Positions 8,552 through 17,113 of a stretch of 64,000 nucleotides of DNA are shown here, in pieces. Below the pieces are notes generated by a model. It was not told where the DNA came from, ran no database searches, and saw nothing but the letters and a program-made list of their open reading frames with translations. Position 1 is the first letter of the stretch. The number at the start of each line of letters is the position of its first letter. Source of the stretch: Sandaracinobacteroides sp039808025 (lineage in GTDB: Bacteria; Pseudomonadota; Alphaproteobacteria; Sphingomonadales; Sphingomonadaceae); contig JBDHSK010000002.1 in assembly GCA_039808025.1 (NCBI GenBank), positions 1 through 64,000 of the forward strand. The letters are read 5' to 3'. The translations under genes and the position numbers were made by a program.

Positions 8552-9136
8552 ATGCGGATGATGAACGCCCCAGACCCGACCGAAGTGGCGACCGAACTGG
8601 AAAGCCTGCTGCTGCGGCGCGCTGCTGCCGGCGATGCCGAAGCCTTCGCCACCCTGACGCGACAGCTTGCCCGCCCGGCACTGGCGCTGGCGGGGCGTGT
8701 TCTGGGGGATGCCATACTGGCTGAAGACGCCGTGCAGGAAGCGCTCACCCGCTTGTGGCGTGAAGCATCGCGCTTCGATCCCTCACGCGGCACCTTTGCC
8801 GCCTGGTGGCGACGTATGCTTCTGAACGTCACGCTCGATGGCCGCAGACGATTAAGGCCGGTGGCCCCTCTCGACGATGCCGCCAACCTGGCAGCGCCCG
8901 ACCCCGACCCGCTGCAGCGGGCCGAACAGGCAGATGTAGCGGCCCGGGTTCAGGCCGCCATGGCCATACTTCCACCACGCCAGAGGGCCGCCCTGTCGCT
9001 GTTTCACGGCGATGGCCTGTCGATGGCGGAAATCGCCGAGGCTCTGTCGTGCAGTGAAAAAGCCGTCGAGGGCCTGCTGACCCGGGGGCGCGCCGAACTG
9101 AGAATCCGCCTGACAGGCGTGAAGGATGACCAATGA
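8552..9136 (+). CDS. ECF-type sigma-70 factor
   Basis: About 194 aa. Region 2 is seen in GDAEAFATLTRQL to EDAVQEALTRLWREASRFD and FAAWWRRMLLNVTLDGRRR. Region 4 is AAMAILPPRQRAALSLFHGDGLSMAEIAEALSCSEKAVEGLLTRGRAELR, a clear helix-turn-helix. There is no region 1.1 or 3, as in the extracytoplasmic-function group. Its stop overlaps the next start by 4 bases (ATGA), so it is translationally coupled to a membrane protein that is probably its anti-sigma factor. Several starts are possible (8552, 8558, 8561); none has a strong ribosome site. Confidence 0.9.
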   Translation: MRMMNAPDPTEVATELESLLLRRAAAGDAEAFATLTRQLARPALALAGRVLGDAILAEDAVQEALTRLWREASRFDPSRGTFAAWWRRMLLNVTLDGRRRLRPVAPLDDAANLAAPDPDPLQRAEQADVAARVQAAMAILPPRQRAALSLFHGDGLSMAEIAEALSCSEKAVEGLLTRGRAELRIRLTGVKDDQ

Positions 9137-9495
9137 ACCGCGATGACGAACTGAACGAAATGCTTGCTACCTGGGCAAAGGCCGACCCTGCCGGAGCGGG
9201 GGATACGGTCGCGGTGCAACGTATGATCGATCATGGACGGATCATTGCCACCCCATCATCGGCGGTTGCCACTGAGCGCCCGCAATGGTGGCGGATAGCG
9301 GGCGGCGGAGCCATTGCCGCCTCGCTGGTGGTAGCCGCCATCGGAGTCACCATGGCTCAGCGGCAACCCGTACCGCAAGCCGTGGCCGTTGGCACCGTCT
9401 CGCAGCCGATTCAGGCCAGCAGCGCCGATCCGGCGCTTGCCAGCTTTGCACTGCTGCATATTCCAACCGACGAGGAAGAGGAAATCCTGCTATGA
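9133..9495 (+). CDS. Putative single-pass anti-sigma factor
   Basis: 120 aa. A short cytosolic N-terminus (NRDDELNEMLATWAKADP) precedes one membrane helix (IAGGGAIAASLVVAAIGVTMA, about residues 55-76) and a small periplasmic tail ending in acidic residues (DEEEEILL). No zinc-binding HxxxCxxC is present, so it is not a ZAS-type anti-sigma. The call rests on position: it overlaps the sigma gene by 4 bases and overlaps the following periplasmic protein gene by 4 bases. No family is recognised with certainty. Confidence 0.7.
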   Translation: MNRDDELNEMLATWAKADPAGAGDTVAVQRMIDHGRIIATPSSAVATERPQWWRIAGGGAIAASLVVAAIGVTMAQRQPVPQAVAVGTVSQPIQASSADPALASFALLHIPTDEEEEILL

Positions 9496-10058
9496 TGTTG
9501 AAACGAAACCATGTTCGTTCCGGAACTACCGGCAAGGGCATCACTGTTGCCACGTTGTTGCTGGCCCTGCCAATGGTTCCCGCCATGGCGCAGACGGCCG
9601 CCACACCTGCGGCCCCGGCTGCCACTCCTGCTCCATCGGTGCGGATGGCCCATGGCGGCCCCGGCATGCGTCATCCCGGAATGTTCGCCGGTATGTCGCC
9701 GGAGGGCCGCCGGATGATGGTGGAATCCATGAAAGCCTTCAGCAACGCGCAGGATCGCAGTGCCCTGAAGGCCGCCCGTGACCGGGTGAACCAGGCGGTC
9801 GCTGCCGACCGCTTCGACCCGGCGGCACTGGCCAAGGCCATGGACGACGAGCGGCGCATCGTCGACGGCCAGCATGCCCGGCGTCAGCAGGCGCTGATCG
9901 CGGCGCTGCAAAAGCTCTCTCCGGAAGATCGCAAGGCCTTTGCCAAGGCGTCGCAGATGGGCCGGGAGCGCATGTCCAACATGATGAAGCACCGGCGCGA
10001 GATGCGCGGTGGCGACCGCCGGATGCCGTCACCGCCACCGGCAAACCCTGCCAACTGA
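9492..10058 (+). CDS. Periplasmic Spy/CpxP/CnrX-like helical protein
   Basis: 188 aa. A signal peptide (ITVATLLLALPMVPAMAQ) precedes an Ala/Pro linker and a His/Met-rich patch (MAHGGPGMRHPGMFAGM). Charged helices follow with LTxxQ-like signatures (MSPEGRRMMVESMK and LSPEDRKAFAKASQMG), then a basic C-terminus. This pattern is seen in Spy, CpxP and CnrX-type periplasmic chaperones and metal sensors. It is the third gene of a translationally coupled sigma/anti-sigma unit (ATGA overlap, ribosome site GAGGAA upstream), so a stress- or metal-sensing role is the natural inference; the signal is unknown. Confidence 0.75.
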   Translation: MMLKRNHVRSGTTGKGITVATLLLALPMVPAMAQTAATPAAPAATPAPSVRMAHGGPGMRHPGMFAGMSPEGRRMMVESMKAFSNAQDRSALKAARDRVNQAVAADRFDPAALAKAMDDERRIVDGQHARRQQALIAALQKLSPEDRKAFAKASQMGRERMSNMMKHRREMRGGDRRMPSPPPANPAN

Positions 10059-10067
10059 CAAGAAAAA

Positions 10068-10093
10068 CCCCCGGGGAATTTCTTCCCCGGGGG
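10068..10093 (-). terminator. Rho-independent terminator of the TonB receptor gene
   Basis: A perfect 11-base stem (CCCCCGGGGAA / TTCCCCGGGGG, 4-base loop) is followed on the minus strand by TTTTT. It lies in the gap between the convergent periplasmic-protein and receptor genes and may also slow plus-strand transcripts. Confidence 0.88.
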
Positions 10094-10115
10094 CAGGTCG
10101 CTGCTGGAGATACGA

Positions 10116-12314
10116 TCAGAAACGGTAGCCCGCAGTCACCGAGAAGGTGCGGGGAGCGCCATAGTACCCAATGATCGAGTTACCGAAGAGCGCACCGGGG
10201 AAGTTGTAGCCACCCACCCGATAGCGGGTATCGGTGAGGTTGCGACCATGAACACCGATGTTGAAACGATCGTCGGGTGACGTCCAGTTGACCGATGCGT
10301 CAACCAGCACATAGCCCGGCTGATCGAGTGCAGGCGTCGGGATTTCGAACATCGACACCTTCGAGCGGTGCGAAACCGACGGCATGATCGACAGGCGTCC
10401 ACCGGCCACGTCCATCGACCAGGTTGCCGTTGCCGACATCGACAGTTCCGGCGTGTTCTGGAACACCCGCTGGTCGGAAACGTCGACAGGAGTGGTACCA
10501 CCCAGAATATAGGTGAAGAACTCCAGGTACTTGGCATTGGTGTAGCCGAAAGCGAACTGCACCTGGAAATTATCGGTCGGTACCATCCGCGCTTCCGCCT
10601 CGAAGCCCCAGATGCGGGCCTTGCCGGCATTGTCGACGAACGAGGCAATGCCGCCCGCCACATCGGGCCGCTGCACCGTCACCTGCTGATCCTTGTATTT
10701 GGAATAGAAGGCCGCCGTGTTGAGGAACAGCGTGCGATCGAGGAAGGCACCCTTCAGGCCCACTTCATAGCTGTCGATGGTTTCCGGCGCATACCCATTG
10801 ACCGTCGTCGGCGTAAGCAAGGCATCGCCACGCATGTCGAACCCGCCCGATTTGAAGCCACGGCCCCAGCTGGCATAGAGGTTGAGGTCTGCGCTCGGCT
10901 GATAGCTGAGCGAGATGCGCGGAGTCGCCTTCTCGAACGAGCGGCTGTTGGTGTAATCGGTGCGGGTCGCCAGGTAGATGGCCGACGAATTGCCGAATTC
11001 CGGCGAACGAATGCCCAGATACTGGGTACGCAGCACCGTGCCGGTCTTGTCGTCCTTGGTCCAGCGCAGGCCGGCCGACAGTTTCAGTTCGTCGGTCAGG
11101 TTGTACGAGACATCACCAAACAGGGCGATCGACTTGGTCTTGACGTTACCAGCCGTCAGCGTGGTGAAGTTCAAACCGCCAAGCACGGTGTCGAAGGCGC
11201 CCGAAGCCCGGCCCTCAAGGTAATAGGCGCCAAACACGGCCTGCCAACGGTCTTTTTCCACCAGCGCCTGCACTTCCTGAGTGAACTGCCAGTCGGAATA
11301 CCAGGCCGGAATATCCAGCACCGGGCCTGCGGTATTGTCGAAATCGATCAGCGTGTCGGTTCGGCCATCGCGATAGGCGGTAATCGACTTCAGGGTGATA
11401 TCTTCCGCCACTTCGACCTGTGCCGTCAGGCTGACGCCCTGATTGACCACATAGTTGTGGTCGCCGATGCCGGCGCGGGTATCATAGACGCTTTCCGTCG
11501 GCTCAAAGGCAGGAAGTCCGCCGTTGCCAACCAGGCGGGTGCCGTGGCGGGGGTGCGAACGGTCTTCGGTGCGGTCTCCGGCCAGCCGGATGAAAACGGG
11601 CCCATTGTCGAACTCGAGCGACAGACGGCCGGCCACCACGTCCTTGTCGTACTGGTCGACCCCGGTGGTGAGGTTCTTGCCATAGCCGTCGCGCTGCGAC
11701 CACAGCACCCCGCCGCCGATCGACAGAGTATCGGTGAGCGGAATGGCAACCACGCCCGACAGATCGATCTGGTCATAGCTGCCATAGGTGGCCCGCACCT
11801 GACCGGAAAACTCGTGGCCGAGGCGCTTGGTCACATATTTGATGGCGCCACCGATGGTGTTGCGGCCATAAAGCGTGCCCTGCGGCCCGCGCAGCACTTC
11901 GATGCGCTCGACATCGAAGATATCGAGAACGGCACCTTGCGGCCGGGCCATATATACGTCGTCGATATAAAGGCCGACGCCCGGCTCGAAGCCCCACAGC
12001 GGGTCTTGCTGGCCGACGCCACGGATAAAGGCGATCAGCGTCGAGTTGGAGCCGCGCGCCACCTCCGCCGTCATGTTCGGGGTCTGGCGCTGCAGCGAAG
12101 TGATGTCGGGCGCGCCCTGAGCTTCCAGCGTGCTGCCCGAAATGGCTGTAACCGCGATCGGCACGTCGATCAGCGATTCATTGCGCCGCCGTGCCGACAC
12201 GATGATGTCTTCGGATGATACCTGCGTGTCGCCGGCAGGGGCCTGCTGGGCCTGAGCCGGAAATGCCAGTGTCGCCGCCAACGCCATCAGCGAAAGACTG
12301 CCAAGATGTCTCAT
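10116..12314 (-). CDS. TonB-dependent outer-membrane receptor
   Basis: 732 aa. A signal peptide (MRHLGSLSLMALAATLAFPAQA) precedes a TonB-box-like EDIIVSARRR and a plug domain with the IRGVGQ, GVGLYIDDVY and VERIEVLRGPQGTLYGRNTIGGAI signatures. A 22-strand-type barrel ends in aromatic Phe (SVTAGYRF). It resembles the large sphingomonad family of IroE/FecA-like receptors whose substrates (siderophores, sugars, aromatics) cannot be deduced from sequence. ATG 12314 has AGGAG 8-9 bases upstream. It is divergent from a TetR gene whose likely operator sits in its promoter. Confidence 0.94.
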   Translation of the reverse strand: MRHLGSLSLMALAATLAFPAQAQQAPAGDTQVSSEDIIVSARRRNESLIDVPIAVTAISGSTLEAQGAPDITSLQRQTPNMTAEVARGSNSTLIAFIRGVGQQDPLWGFEPGVGLYIDDVYMARPQGAVLDIFDVERIEVLRGPQGTLYGRNTIGGAIKYVTKRLGHEFSGQVRATYGSYDQIDLSGVVAIPLTDTLSIGGGVLWSQRDGYGKNLTTGVDQYDKDVVAGRLSLEFDNGPVFIRLAGDRTEDRSHPRHGTRLVGNGGLPAFEPTESVYDTRAGIGDHNYVVNQGVSLTAQVEVAEDITLKSITAYRDGRTDTLIDFDNTAGPVLDIPAWYSDWQFTQEVQALVEKDRWQAVFGAYYLEGRASGAFDTVLGGLNFTTLTAGNVKTKSIALFGDVSYNLTDELKLSAGLRWTKDDKTGTVLRTQYLGIRSPEFGNSSAIYLATRTDYTNSRSFEKATPRISLSYQPSADLNLYASWGRGFKSGGFDMRGDALLTPTTVNGYAPETIDSYEVGLKGAFLDRTLFLNTAAFYSKYKDQQVTVQRPDVAGGIASFVDNAGKARIWGFEAEARMVPTDNFQVQFAFGYTNAKYLEFFTYILGGTTPVDVSDQRVFQNTPELSMSATATWSMDVAGGRLSIMPSVSHRSKVSMFEIPTPALDQPGYVLVDASVNWTSPDDRFNIGVHGRNLTDTRYRVGGYNFPGALFGNSIIGYYGAPRTFSVTAGYRF

Positions 12315-12371
12315 GCCAATAATCTCCTGTAGGCCCTCGCCCAATTCGGGCTTGTGAAATGCATGAAAGAT

Positions 12372-12400
12372 CGCATACTGAAACCTGAATCAAGTTTCAA
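12372..12400 (-). promoter_or_regulatory. Candidate receptor promoter with palindromic operator
   Basis: The minus strand reads TTGAAA (12400-12395), a 17-base spacer, then TATGCG (12377-12372), close to sigma-70 -35/-10 spacing. The palindrome TGAAAC-9 bases-GTTTCA (12379-12399) fills the spacer, as expected for a TetR-family operator. The start codons of receptor and regulator lie 58 and 44 bases away on either side. Promoter assignment is by eye only. Confidence 0.55.
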
Positions 12401-12443
12401 CTGATCAGGCTGCTGCTTCGGGCCGCAGTGCAAAGGAACCATC

Positions 12444-13082
12444 ATGAGTGATGCAAACGGGCAACAGTCGACGCCTCTCGCACCCGACCGCACACCCCGC
12501 ACCGAACGCGGACGCCGCACCCACCGCGCCCTCCTCGATGCTGCTGCCCACGAGTTCGGCGCCAACGGGTTCCACGCTACCGGCATCAGCGACATCACCC
12601 GCCGGGCTGGAGTGGCGCTGGGCAGCTTCTATACGTGGTTTCCCAGCAAGGAAGAGATATTCCGGGCCCTGGTGTCGGACTTATCGTCGCAGGTGCGCGA
12701 CGAAGTGGCCCCGCGTGTAAAGGCCGCGCCAGACGCCATCAGCGCCGAACATGAGGCACTCGATGCCTTTCTGGTGCACACCGCCGCCCACAAGCACCTG
12801 TATCGCATCATCGACGAGTCCGAGTTCGTTGCGCCTGACGCCTATGCCGACCACTATAGAACCACTGTGCAGCGAATCCTCGCCCGTTTGCAGGCCGGGG
12901 TAAAGGCGGGCGAATACCGCACCGATGTCGGCGAGGTGGAAGCCTGGGCGATCATCGGCATGAACGTGTTTCTGGGGCTGCGCTATGGTATCTGGGGAGA
13001 AGGCGACGATCTCCACGAGGTGGCAAGACGCGCCAACCGCCTGCTGGCCGAAGGATTACTGAACGGCGCGCGCCAAGGCTGA
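12444..13082 (+). CDS. TetR-family transcriptional regulator
   Basis: 212 aa. The helix-turn-helix GISDITRRAGVALGSFYTWFPSKEEIFRAL (about residues 53-82) is typical TetR, preceded by RRTHRALLDAAAHEFGANGF. The C-terminal ligand domain is not diagnostic. It is divergent from the TonB receptor with a shared 129-base gap holding a palindrome inside the receptor promoter, so it probably represses the receptor and perhaps itself. Confidence 0.92.
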   Translation: MSDANGQQSTPLAPDRTPRTERGRRTHRALLDAAAHEFGANGFHATGISDITRRAGVALGSFYTWFPSKEEIFRALVSDLSSQVRDEVAPRVKAAPDAISAEHEALDAFLVHTAAHKHLYRIIDESEFVAPDAYADHYRTTVQRILARLQAGVKAGEYRTDVGEVEAWAIIGMNVFLGLRYGIWGEGDDLHEVARRANRLLAEGLLNGARQG

Positions 13083-13094
13083 TCGCCCCCGCGA

Positions 13095-13688
13095 TCAGCG
13101 GAAATGTCGCTGCACCTCTTCCCGCAGGCAAGGCAGCACCTCTGCCTCGAACCAGGGGTTGCGCGTCATCCACCCCACCGAGCGCCACGATGGGTGCGGT
13201 AACGGGAAAAAAGCCGGCAGATACTGGCGAAAGGCCCGCACCCGGTCTGCCACCCGGCCTGCCCCCAGCACATGGTTGATGGCATAGCTGCCAACCAGAA
13301 GCGTCAGGCGCAGATCTGGCAGCCTGTCCAGCACCGGCTGCCGCCACAATGGCGCACACTCGGGGCGCGGCGGGGCATCGCCGGCCCCGGCCAGCGTTCC
13401 CGGATAGCAAAGCCCCATGGGAAAAATGGCCACCCGGCTGGCATCATGGAACTGCGCCAGCGTCACCCCCATCCATGCCCGCAGGCGGTCGCCCGAGGCA
13501 TCGGAAAAGGGAATGCCGCTGGTGTGCGCTACCCGCCCCGGTGCCTGACTGGTGATCATCAAGGTGGCAGTAGGCGCCAACTGGAAAATCGGTTTCGGCC
13601 CCAGCGGCAGGTGCGCCTCACACACGCGACAGGCCCGAATACTGGCGCAAAATTGCGCGAACGTTTCCACCTGAGTTTCCGACACCAC
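13095..13688 (-). CDS. Uracil-DNA glycosylase-fold protein
   Basis: 197 aa. Motifs match the UDG superfamily: a QAPGRVAHTSGIPFSDASGDRL active-site loop, FPMGLCYPG, LLVGSYAINHVLG, and a C-terminal HPSWR that resembles the HPSP/HPSW loop. Cysteines near the N-terminus (CRVCEAHLP) recall Fe-S type family members, but I do not see a full four-Cys set. DNA repair activity is inferred from the family; members of this single-domain group also include uncharacterised hydrolases. Starts at GTG 13688 beside a second GTG. Confidence 0.8.
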   Translation of the reverse strand: MVSETQVETFAQFCASIRACRVCEAHLPLGPKPIFQLAPTATLMITSQAPGRVAHTSGIPFSDASGDRLRAWMGVTLAQFHDASRVAIFPMGLCYPGTLAGAGDAPPRPECAPLWRQPVLDRLPDLRLTLLVGSYAINHVLGAGRVADRVRAFRQYLPAFFPLPHPSWRSVGWMTRNPWFEAEVLPCLREEVQRHFR

Positions 13689-13762
13689 CCAATCTGCCCA
13701 GCAAGCAACCTCTCACACATATAGTGCGCCAGGCCCGACATTCAGGGGGTGCGGTGAAATGA

Positions 13763-13800
13763 TCAGCGGGCGGCACCATGGGGCATGCGCCGCCCGCTGA
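13763..13800. terminator. Hairpin after the large PEPxxWA-CTERM gene
   Basis: A perfect 12-base stem (TCAGCGGGCGGC / GCCGCCCGCTGA) with a 14-base loop lies 9 bases past the stop of the large minus-strand gene. No clear U run follows, so it may be a terminator or an RNA 3'-end stabiliser. Confidence 0.5.
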
Positions 13801-13808
13801 CGCCCGGG

Positions 13809-16292
13809 TCAGTGTGCGGTACGGCCCAGGATCCGGCGCCGCCGCGCTGCAGCCCCCACCAGCCCGAAGCCGGCGATCAGCAACGCCCAGGTAGCGGGTT
13901 CCGGCACACCCGGCCCCGGCCCCGGCGGTTGCTGGCCGACATCAAGCACCGACAAAAGCACCCTGCCCGCCTGATAATCATAGAGCACATCATAGGCGAA
14001 CCCGTTGAGGAACCCGCTGGTGGTCACATTGGCGAAGGTTCCGGTCAGAGTACCATCCGAATCGAGCAGCACGAAGGTGTCGCCGTTGCTGATGTTGCAG
14101 CTGAGGATGCAGCTGATTGCCAACGTGCCACCCAACGACGCGGTGCCGCTGATGTTGAACAGATCCCAGGCAAGGCTCGACGCCAGCTGCGACGCCAACG
14201 TGCCCGCGGCCGACTGGCTGTAATTGCCAAGCAGCGACAGTGTCCCCGCCGCCCCGATGTCGCCCGGCGCGATCGTGCCATTGTTGGTGAGGATGCCCGA
14301 AAGATAGTAGCTGCCGGTCCCTGCTATCGTTCCATCGTTGGCAAAGTTCGTCGGCAGGGCAATGGTGCCCGAAAGCACATTCATCACCCCATGGTTCTGG
14401 AACGGGACGTTGTTGGCAATGGTAGTGTTGCCGAATCCGCCGCTCTTGAGGAACATGCCATTGTTGATGAAGCTGTTGGTGCCGGAAGCATGGTAGATGC
14501 CGTTATCGTCGCTGGCTTCCCACAGGCCGTTGTTCACCACGCTGGCGCTGGTGAGATAGAGGTTGCCACCCTGCCAGTCGAACGTGCCGTTGTTGGTGAA
14601 CGAGCCGGCGAGGAAGCGGTTGCTGCTTCCGGTCGACGACAGGGTCGCGCCGCTCGCCACCTCCCAGGTTCCGGCAAAGGTGCCGGCGGTAAATCCTGCC
14701 ACCCCGTTCAGTTGCGCGGCATTGCCAGTGTAGGTGCCGTTGCTGAACAACAGATTCTGAGAGTTGAAATCATCGTTGAAGGTGGCGTTGTTAGCAATAT
14801 TCACCACACCTGACCCGGTGAAGACGCTACCGCCGTTGAACGTCGTGCCATTACCAATAAAAAGTATTGTTCCGGTCTGAGCATCAATAATACCATTATT
14901 GATAAAATTATTATTGCCGATAGTGGTGTTGCCGGAACCGCCATTCTTGCGGAAAGTGCCGTTGTTGGTGAAACTTGTGGTGCCACCGGAGTGATAGATG
15001 CCGTTATCACCGCTATCTTCCCACAGGCCGTTGTTCACCACGCTGGCGCTGGTGAGATAGAGGTTGCCACCCTGCCAGTCGAACGTGCCGTTGTTGGTGA
15101 ACGAGCCGGCGAGGTAGCGATTGCTGCTTCCGGTCGACGACAGGGTCGCGCCGCTCGCCACCTCCCAGGTTCCGGCAAAGGTGCCGGCGGTAAAGCTTGC
15201 CACCCCGTTCAGTTGCGCGGCATTGCCAGTGTAGGTGCCGTTGCTGAACAGCAGATTCTGCGAATTCATGGCGCCGTTGAAGGTGGCGTTGTTAGCAATA
15301 TTCACCACACCTGACCCGGTGAAGACGCTACCGCTGTTGAACGTCGTGCCATTACCAATAAAAAGTATTGTTCCGGTCTGAGCATCAATAATACCATTAT
15401 TGATAAAATTATTATTGCCGATAGTGGTGTTGCCGGAACCGCCATTCTTGCGGAAAGTGCCGTTGTTGGTGAAACTTGTGGTGCCACCGGAGTGATAGAT
15501 GCCGTTATCACCGCTATCTTCCCACAGGCCGTTGTTCACCACGCTGGCGCTGGTGAGATAGAGGTTGCCACCCTGCCAGTCGAACGTGCCGTTGTTGGTG
15601 AACGAGCCGGCGAGGAAGCGGTTGCTGCTTCCGGTCGACGACAGGGTCGCGCCGCTCGCTACCTCCCAGGTTCCGGCAAAGGTGCCGGCGGTAAATCCTG
15701 CCACCCCGTTCAGTTGCGCGGCATTGCCTGTGAACGTACCGTTGCTGAACAACAGATTCTGAGAATTCATGGCGCCGTTGAAGGCGGCGTTTTGGGCAAT
15801 ATTCACCACGCCCGCCCCGGTGAATGAGCTGCCGCTGTTGAAAGTCGTACCATTACCATTAAAAAGTATTGTTCCGGTCTGAGCGTCAATAATACCATTA
15901 TTGATAAAATTATTATTGTCGATGGTGGTGTTTCCGAATCCACCACTCTTGCGGAAAGTGCCGTTGTTGGTGAAACTTGTGGTGCCACCGGAGTGATAGA
16001 TGCCATAATCGTCGCTGGCATCCCACAGGTTGTTGTTCACGATGGCGGCATTGTTCAGATAAAGATTTCCGGCATTCCACTTGACGGTGCCAGACTGGTT
16101 GGTGAAGCCGGGGCTTACCCATGTCTTGTTGCTGCTGGTATTCAGTTCCAGAACATCGGGCGACATCAGCGGATCAGGGGCGGTAACCCCTGGCACAAAG
16201 ATGCCGCTGTTGAACACATAGGTTGCCGCTGCTGCCGGCATCGCCAAGGCTGCAACGCTTGCGCTGGCTGCAAGAAACGCAAAAATCCGCAT
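13809..16292 (-). CDS. Large Asn/Gly/Thr-rich repeat protein with PEPxxWA-CTERM tail
   Basis: 827 aa. A signal peptide (MRIFAFLAASASVAALAMPAAA) precedes about four beta-rich repeats of 167 residues, each with TNNGTFDWQGGNLYLTSAS-type and NNGIYHSGGTTSFTNNGTFRK-type motifs. A non-repeat region with NDGTIAGTGSYYLSGILTNNGTI comes next, and the protein ends in VPEPATWALLIAGFGLVG plus RRRR. The PEPxxWA-CTERM signal marks substrates of an exosortase-like cell-envelope sorting system. The repeats look like a beta-helix adhesin or matrix protein, which is an inference. ATG 16292 follows GGGGG by 5-6 bases; an in-frame TTG lies at 16304. No sorting enzyme is present in the window. Confidence 0.88.
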   Translation of the reverse strand: MRIFAFLAASASVAALAMPAAAATYVFNSGIFVPGVTAPDPLMSPDVLELNTSSNKTWVSPGFTNQSGTVKWNAGNLYLNNAAIVNNNLWDASDDYGIYHSGGTTSFTNNGTFRKSGGFGNTTIDNNNFINNGIIDAQTGTILFNGNGTTFNSGSSFTGAGVVNIAQNAAFNGAMNSQNLLFSNGTFTGNAAQLNGVAGFTAGTFAGTWEVASGATLSSTGSSNRFLAGSFTNNGTFDWQGGNLYLTSASVVNNGLWEDSGDNGIYHSGGTTSFTNNGTFRKNGGSGNTTIGNNNFINNGIIDAQTGTILFIGNGTTFNSGSVFTGSGVVNIANNATFNGAMNSQNLLFSNGTYTGNAAQLNGVASFTAGTFAGTWEVASGATLSSTGSSNRYLAGSFTNNGTFDWQGGNLYLTSASVVNNGLWEDSGDNGIYHSGGTTSFTNNGTFRKNGGSGNTTIGNNNFINNGIIDAQTGTILFIGNGTTFNGGSVFTGSGVVNIANNATFNDDFNSQNLLFSNGTYTGNAAQLNGVAGFTAGTFAGTWEVASGATLSSTGSSNRFLAGSFTNNGTFDWQGGNLYLTSASVVNNGLWEASDDNGIYHASGTNSFINNGMFLKSGGFGNTTIANNVPFQNHGVMNVLSGTIALPTNFANDGTIAGTGSYYLSGILTNNGTIAPGDIGAAGTLSLLGNYSQSAAGTLASQLASSLAWDLFNISGTASLGGTLAISCILSCNISNGDTFVLLDSDGTLTGTFANVTTSGFLNGFAYDVLYDYQAGRVLLSVLDVGQQPPGPGPGVPEPATWALLIAGFGLVGAAARRRRILGRTAH
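14400..16110. repeat. 501-base intragenic repeats
   Basis: Inside the large PEPxxWA-CTERM gene the sequence repeats every 501 bases (compare 14801, 15302 and 15803). The two central copies differ by only a few bases over several hundred, far more alike than selection on protein would need. The outer copies are more diverged. Boundaries are approximate. Confidence 0.88.
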
Positions 16293-16428
16293 ATATACCC
16301 CCAATCATCCTATGCCAAAGCAATGACACACACCTCTCCTGCGTGTTAAAGCGCAATCATCGCGGAAAACGGGTCAGTGCACGAAAAAAAATCAGAGCAA
16401 GGGTAGACGCCAGAAGCTATGATTGCCC

Positions 16429-17112
16429 ATGACCCACCACCTCCTCGTCATCGAAGATGATGCTACCGCGGCTGCCTACATCACCAAGGGCCTGACCGAG
16501 GCCGGCTTTTCCGTCGATCATGCCGCCGATGGCCGTGATGGCCTGTTCATGGCCAGCGACGGGCATTACGACGCCATCATCCTCGACCGGTTGTTGCCCG
16601 GCCTCGACGGCATGGCCGTGCTGGCTGCCCTGCGCGCAGCCGCTATCGAAACGCCGGTGCTGATCCTCTCGGCGCTGGCGTCTGTCGACGATCGGGTAAC
16701 CGGCCTGACTGGCGGCTCGGATGATTATCTGGCCAAACCCTTTGCCTTCGCCGAGCTTCTCGCGCGCATCCACCTGCTGCTGCGCCGCCGTGCCCCCACC
16801 ACCATGGCCGAAACCCGGTTATCGTGTGCCGATCTCGAGATGGACTTGCTGGCACGGCGGGTGAAACGGGGTGGGCACCGGATCGACCTGCAACCCCGCG
16901 AATTCCGGCTGCTGGAATATCTGTTGCGGCATCAGGAGGAAGTGGTGACCCGCACCATGCTGCTTGAGGCGGTGTGGGACTATCATTTTGACCCGGGAAC
17001 CAACGTTATCGATGTGCATATCAGCCGGCTTCGTCGCAAGATCGATGCGGAAGGCCCGGCCCTGCTGCACACGGTTCGCGGCGCCGGTTACCGGCTGGGC
17101 CAGCAGGCCTGA
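16429..17112 (+). CDS. OmpR/PhoB-type response regulator
   Basis: 227 aa. The receiver domain has acidic pocket ED10-11 region (LLVIEDD), phosphoacceptor Asp53 in IILDRLLPGLDG, and Lys103 in LAKPF. A winged-helix output domain follows (RREFRLL-like RPREFRLLEYLLRHQEEVVTRTMLLEAVW and VIDVHISRLRRKID ... VRGAGYRL). It binds DNA on phosphorylation by the histidine kinase whose start is 1 base after its stop. ATG 16429 is preferred over an in-frame TTG at 16423. The gene is divergent from the large PEPxxWA-CTERM gene, 136 bases away. Confidence 0.95.
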   Translation: MTHHLLVIEDDATAAAYITKGLTEAGFSVDHAADGRDGLFMASDGHYDAIILDRLLPGLDGMAVLAALRAAAIETPVLILSALASVDDRVTGLTGGSDDYLAKPFAFAELLARIHLLLRRRAPTTMAETRLSCADLEMDLLARRVKRGGHRIDLQPREFRLLEYLLRHQEEVVTRTMLLEAVWDYHFDPGTNVIDVHISRLRRKIDAEGPALLHTVRGAGYRLGQQA

Positions 17113-17113
17113 G

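Noticed and set aside
10368..12218. 616-codon plus-strand frame
   Set aside because: Antisense to the TonB receptor. It has no recognisable motif, and the receptor reads cleanly from signal peptide to C-terminal Phe.
14400..16110. CRISPR-like periodic array
   Set aside because: The period is 501 bases, in frame and coding; no short repeats with unique spacers.
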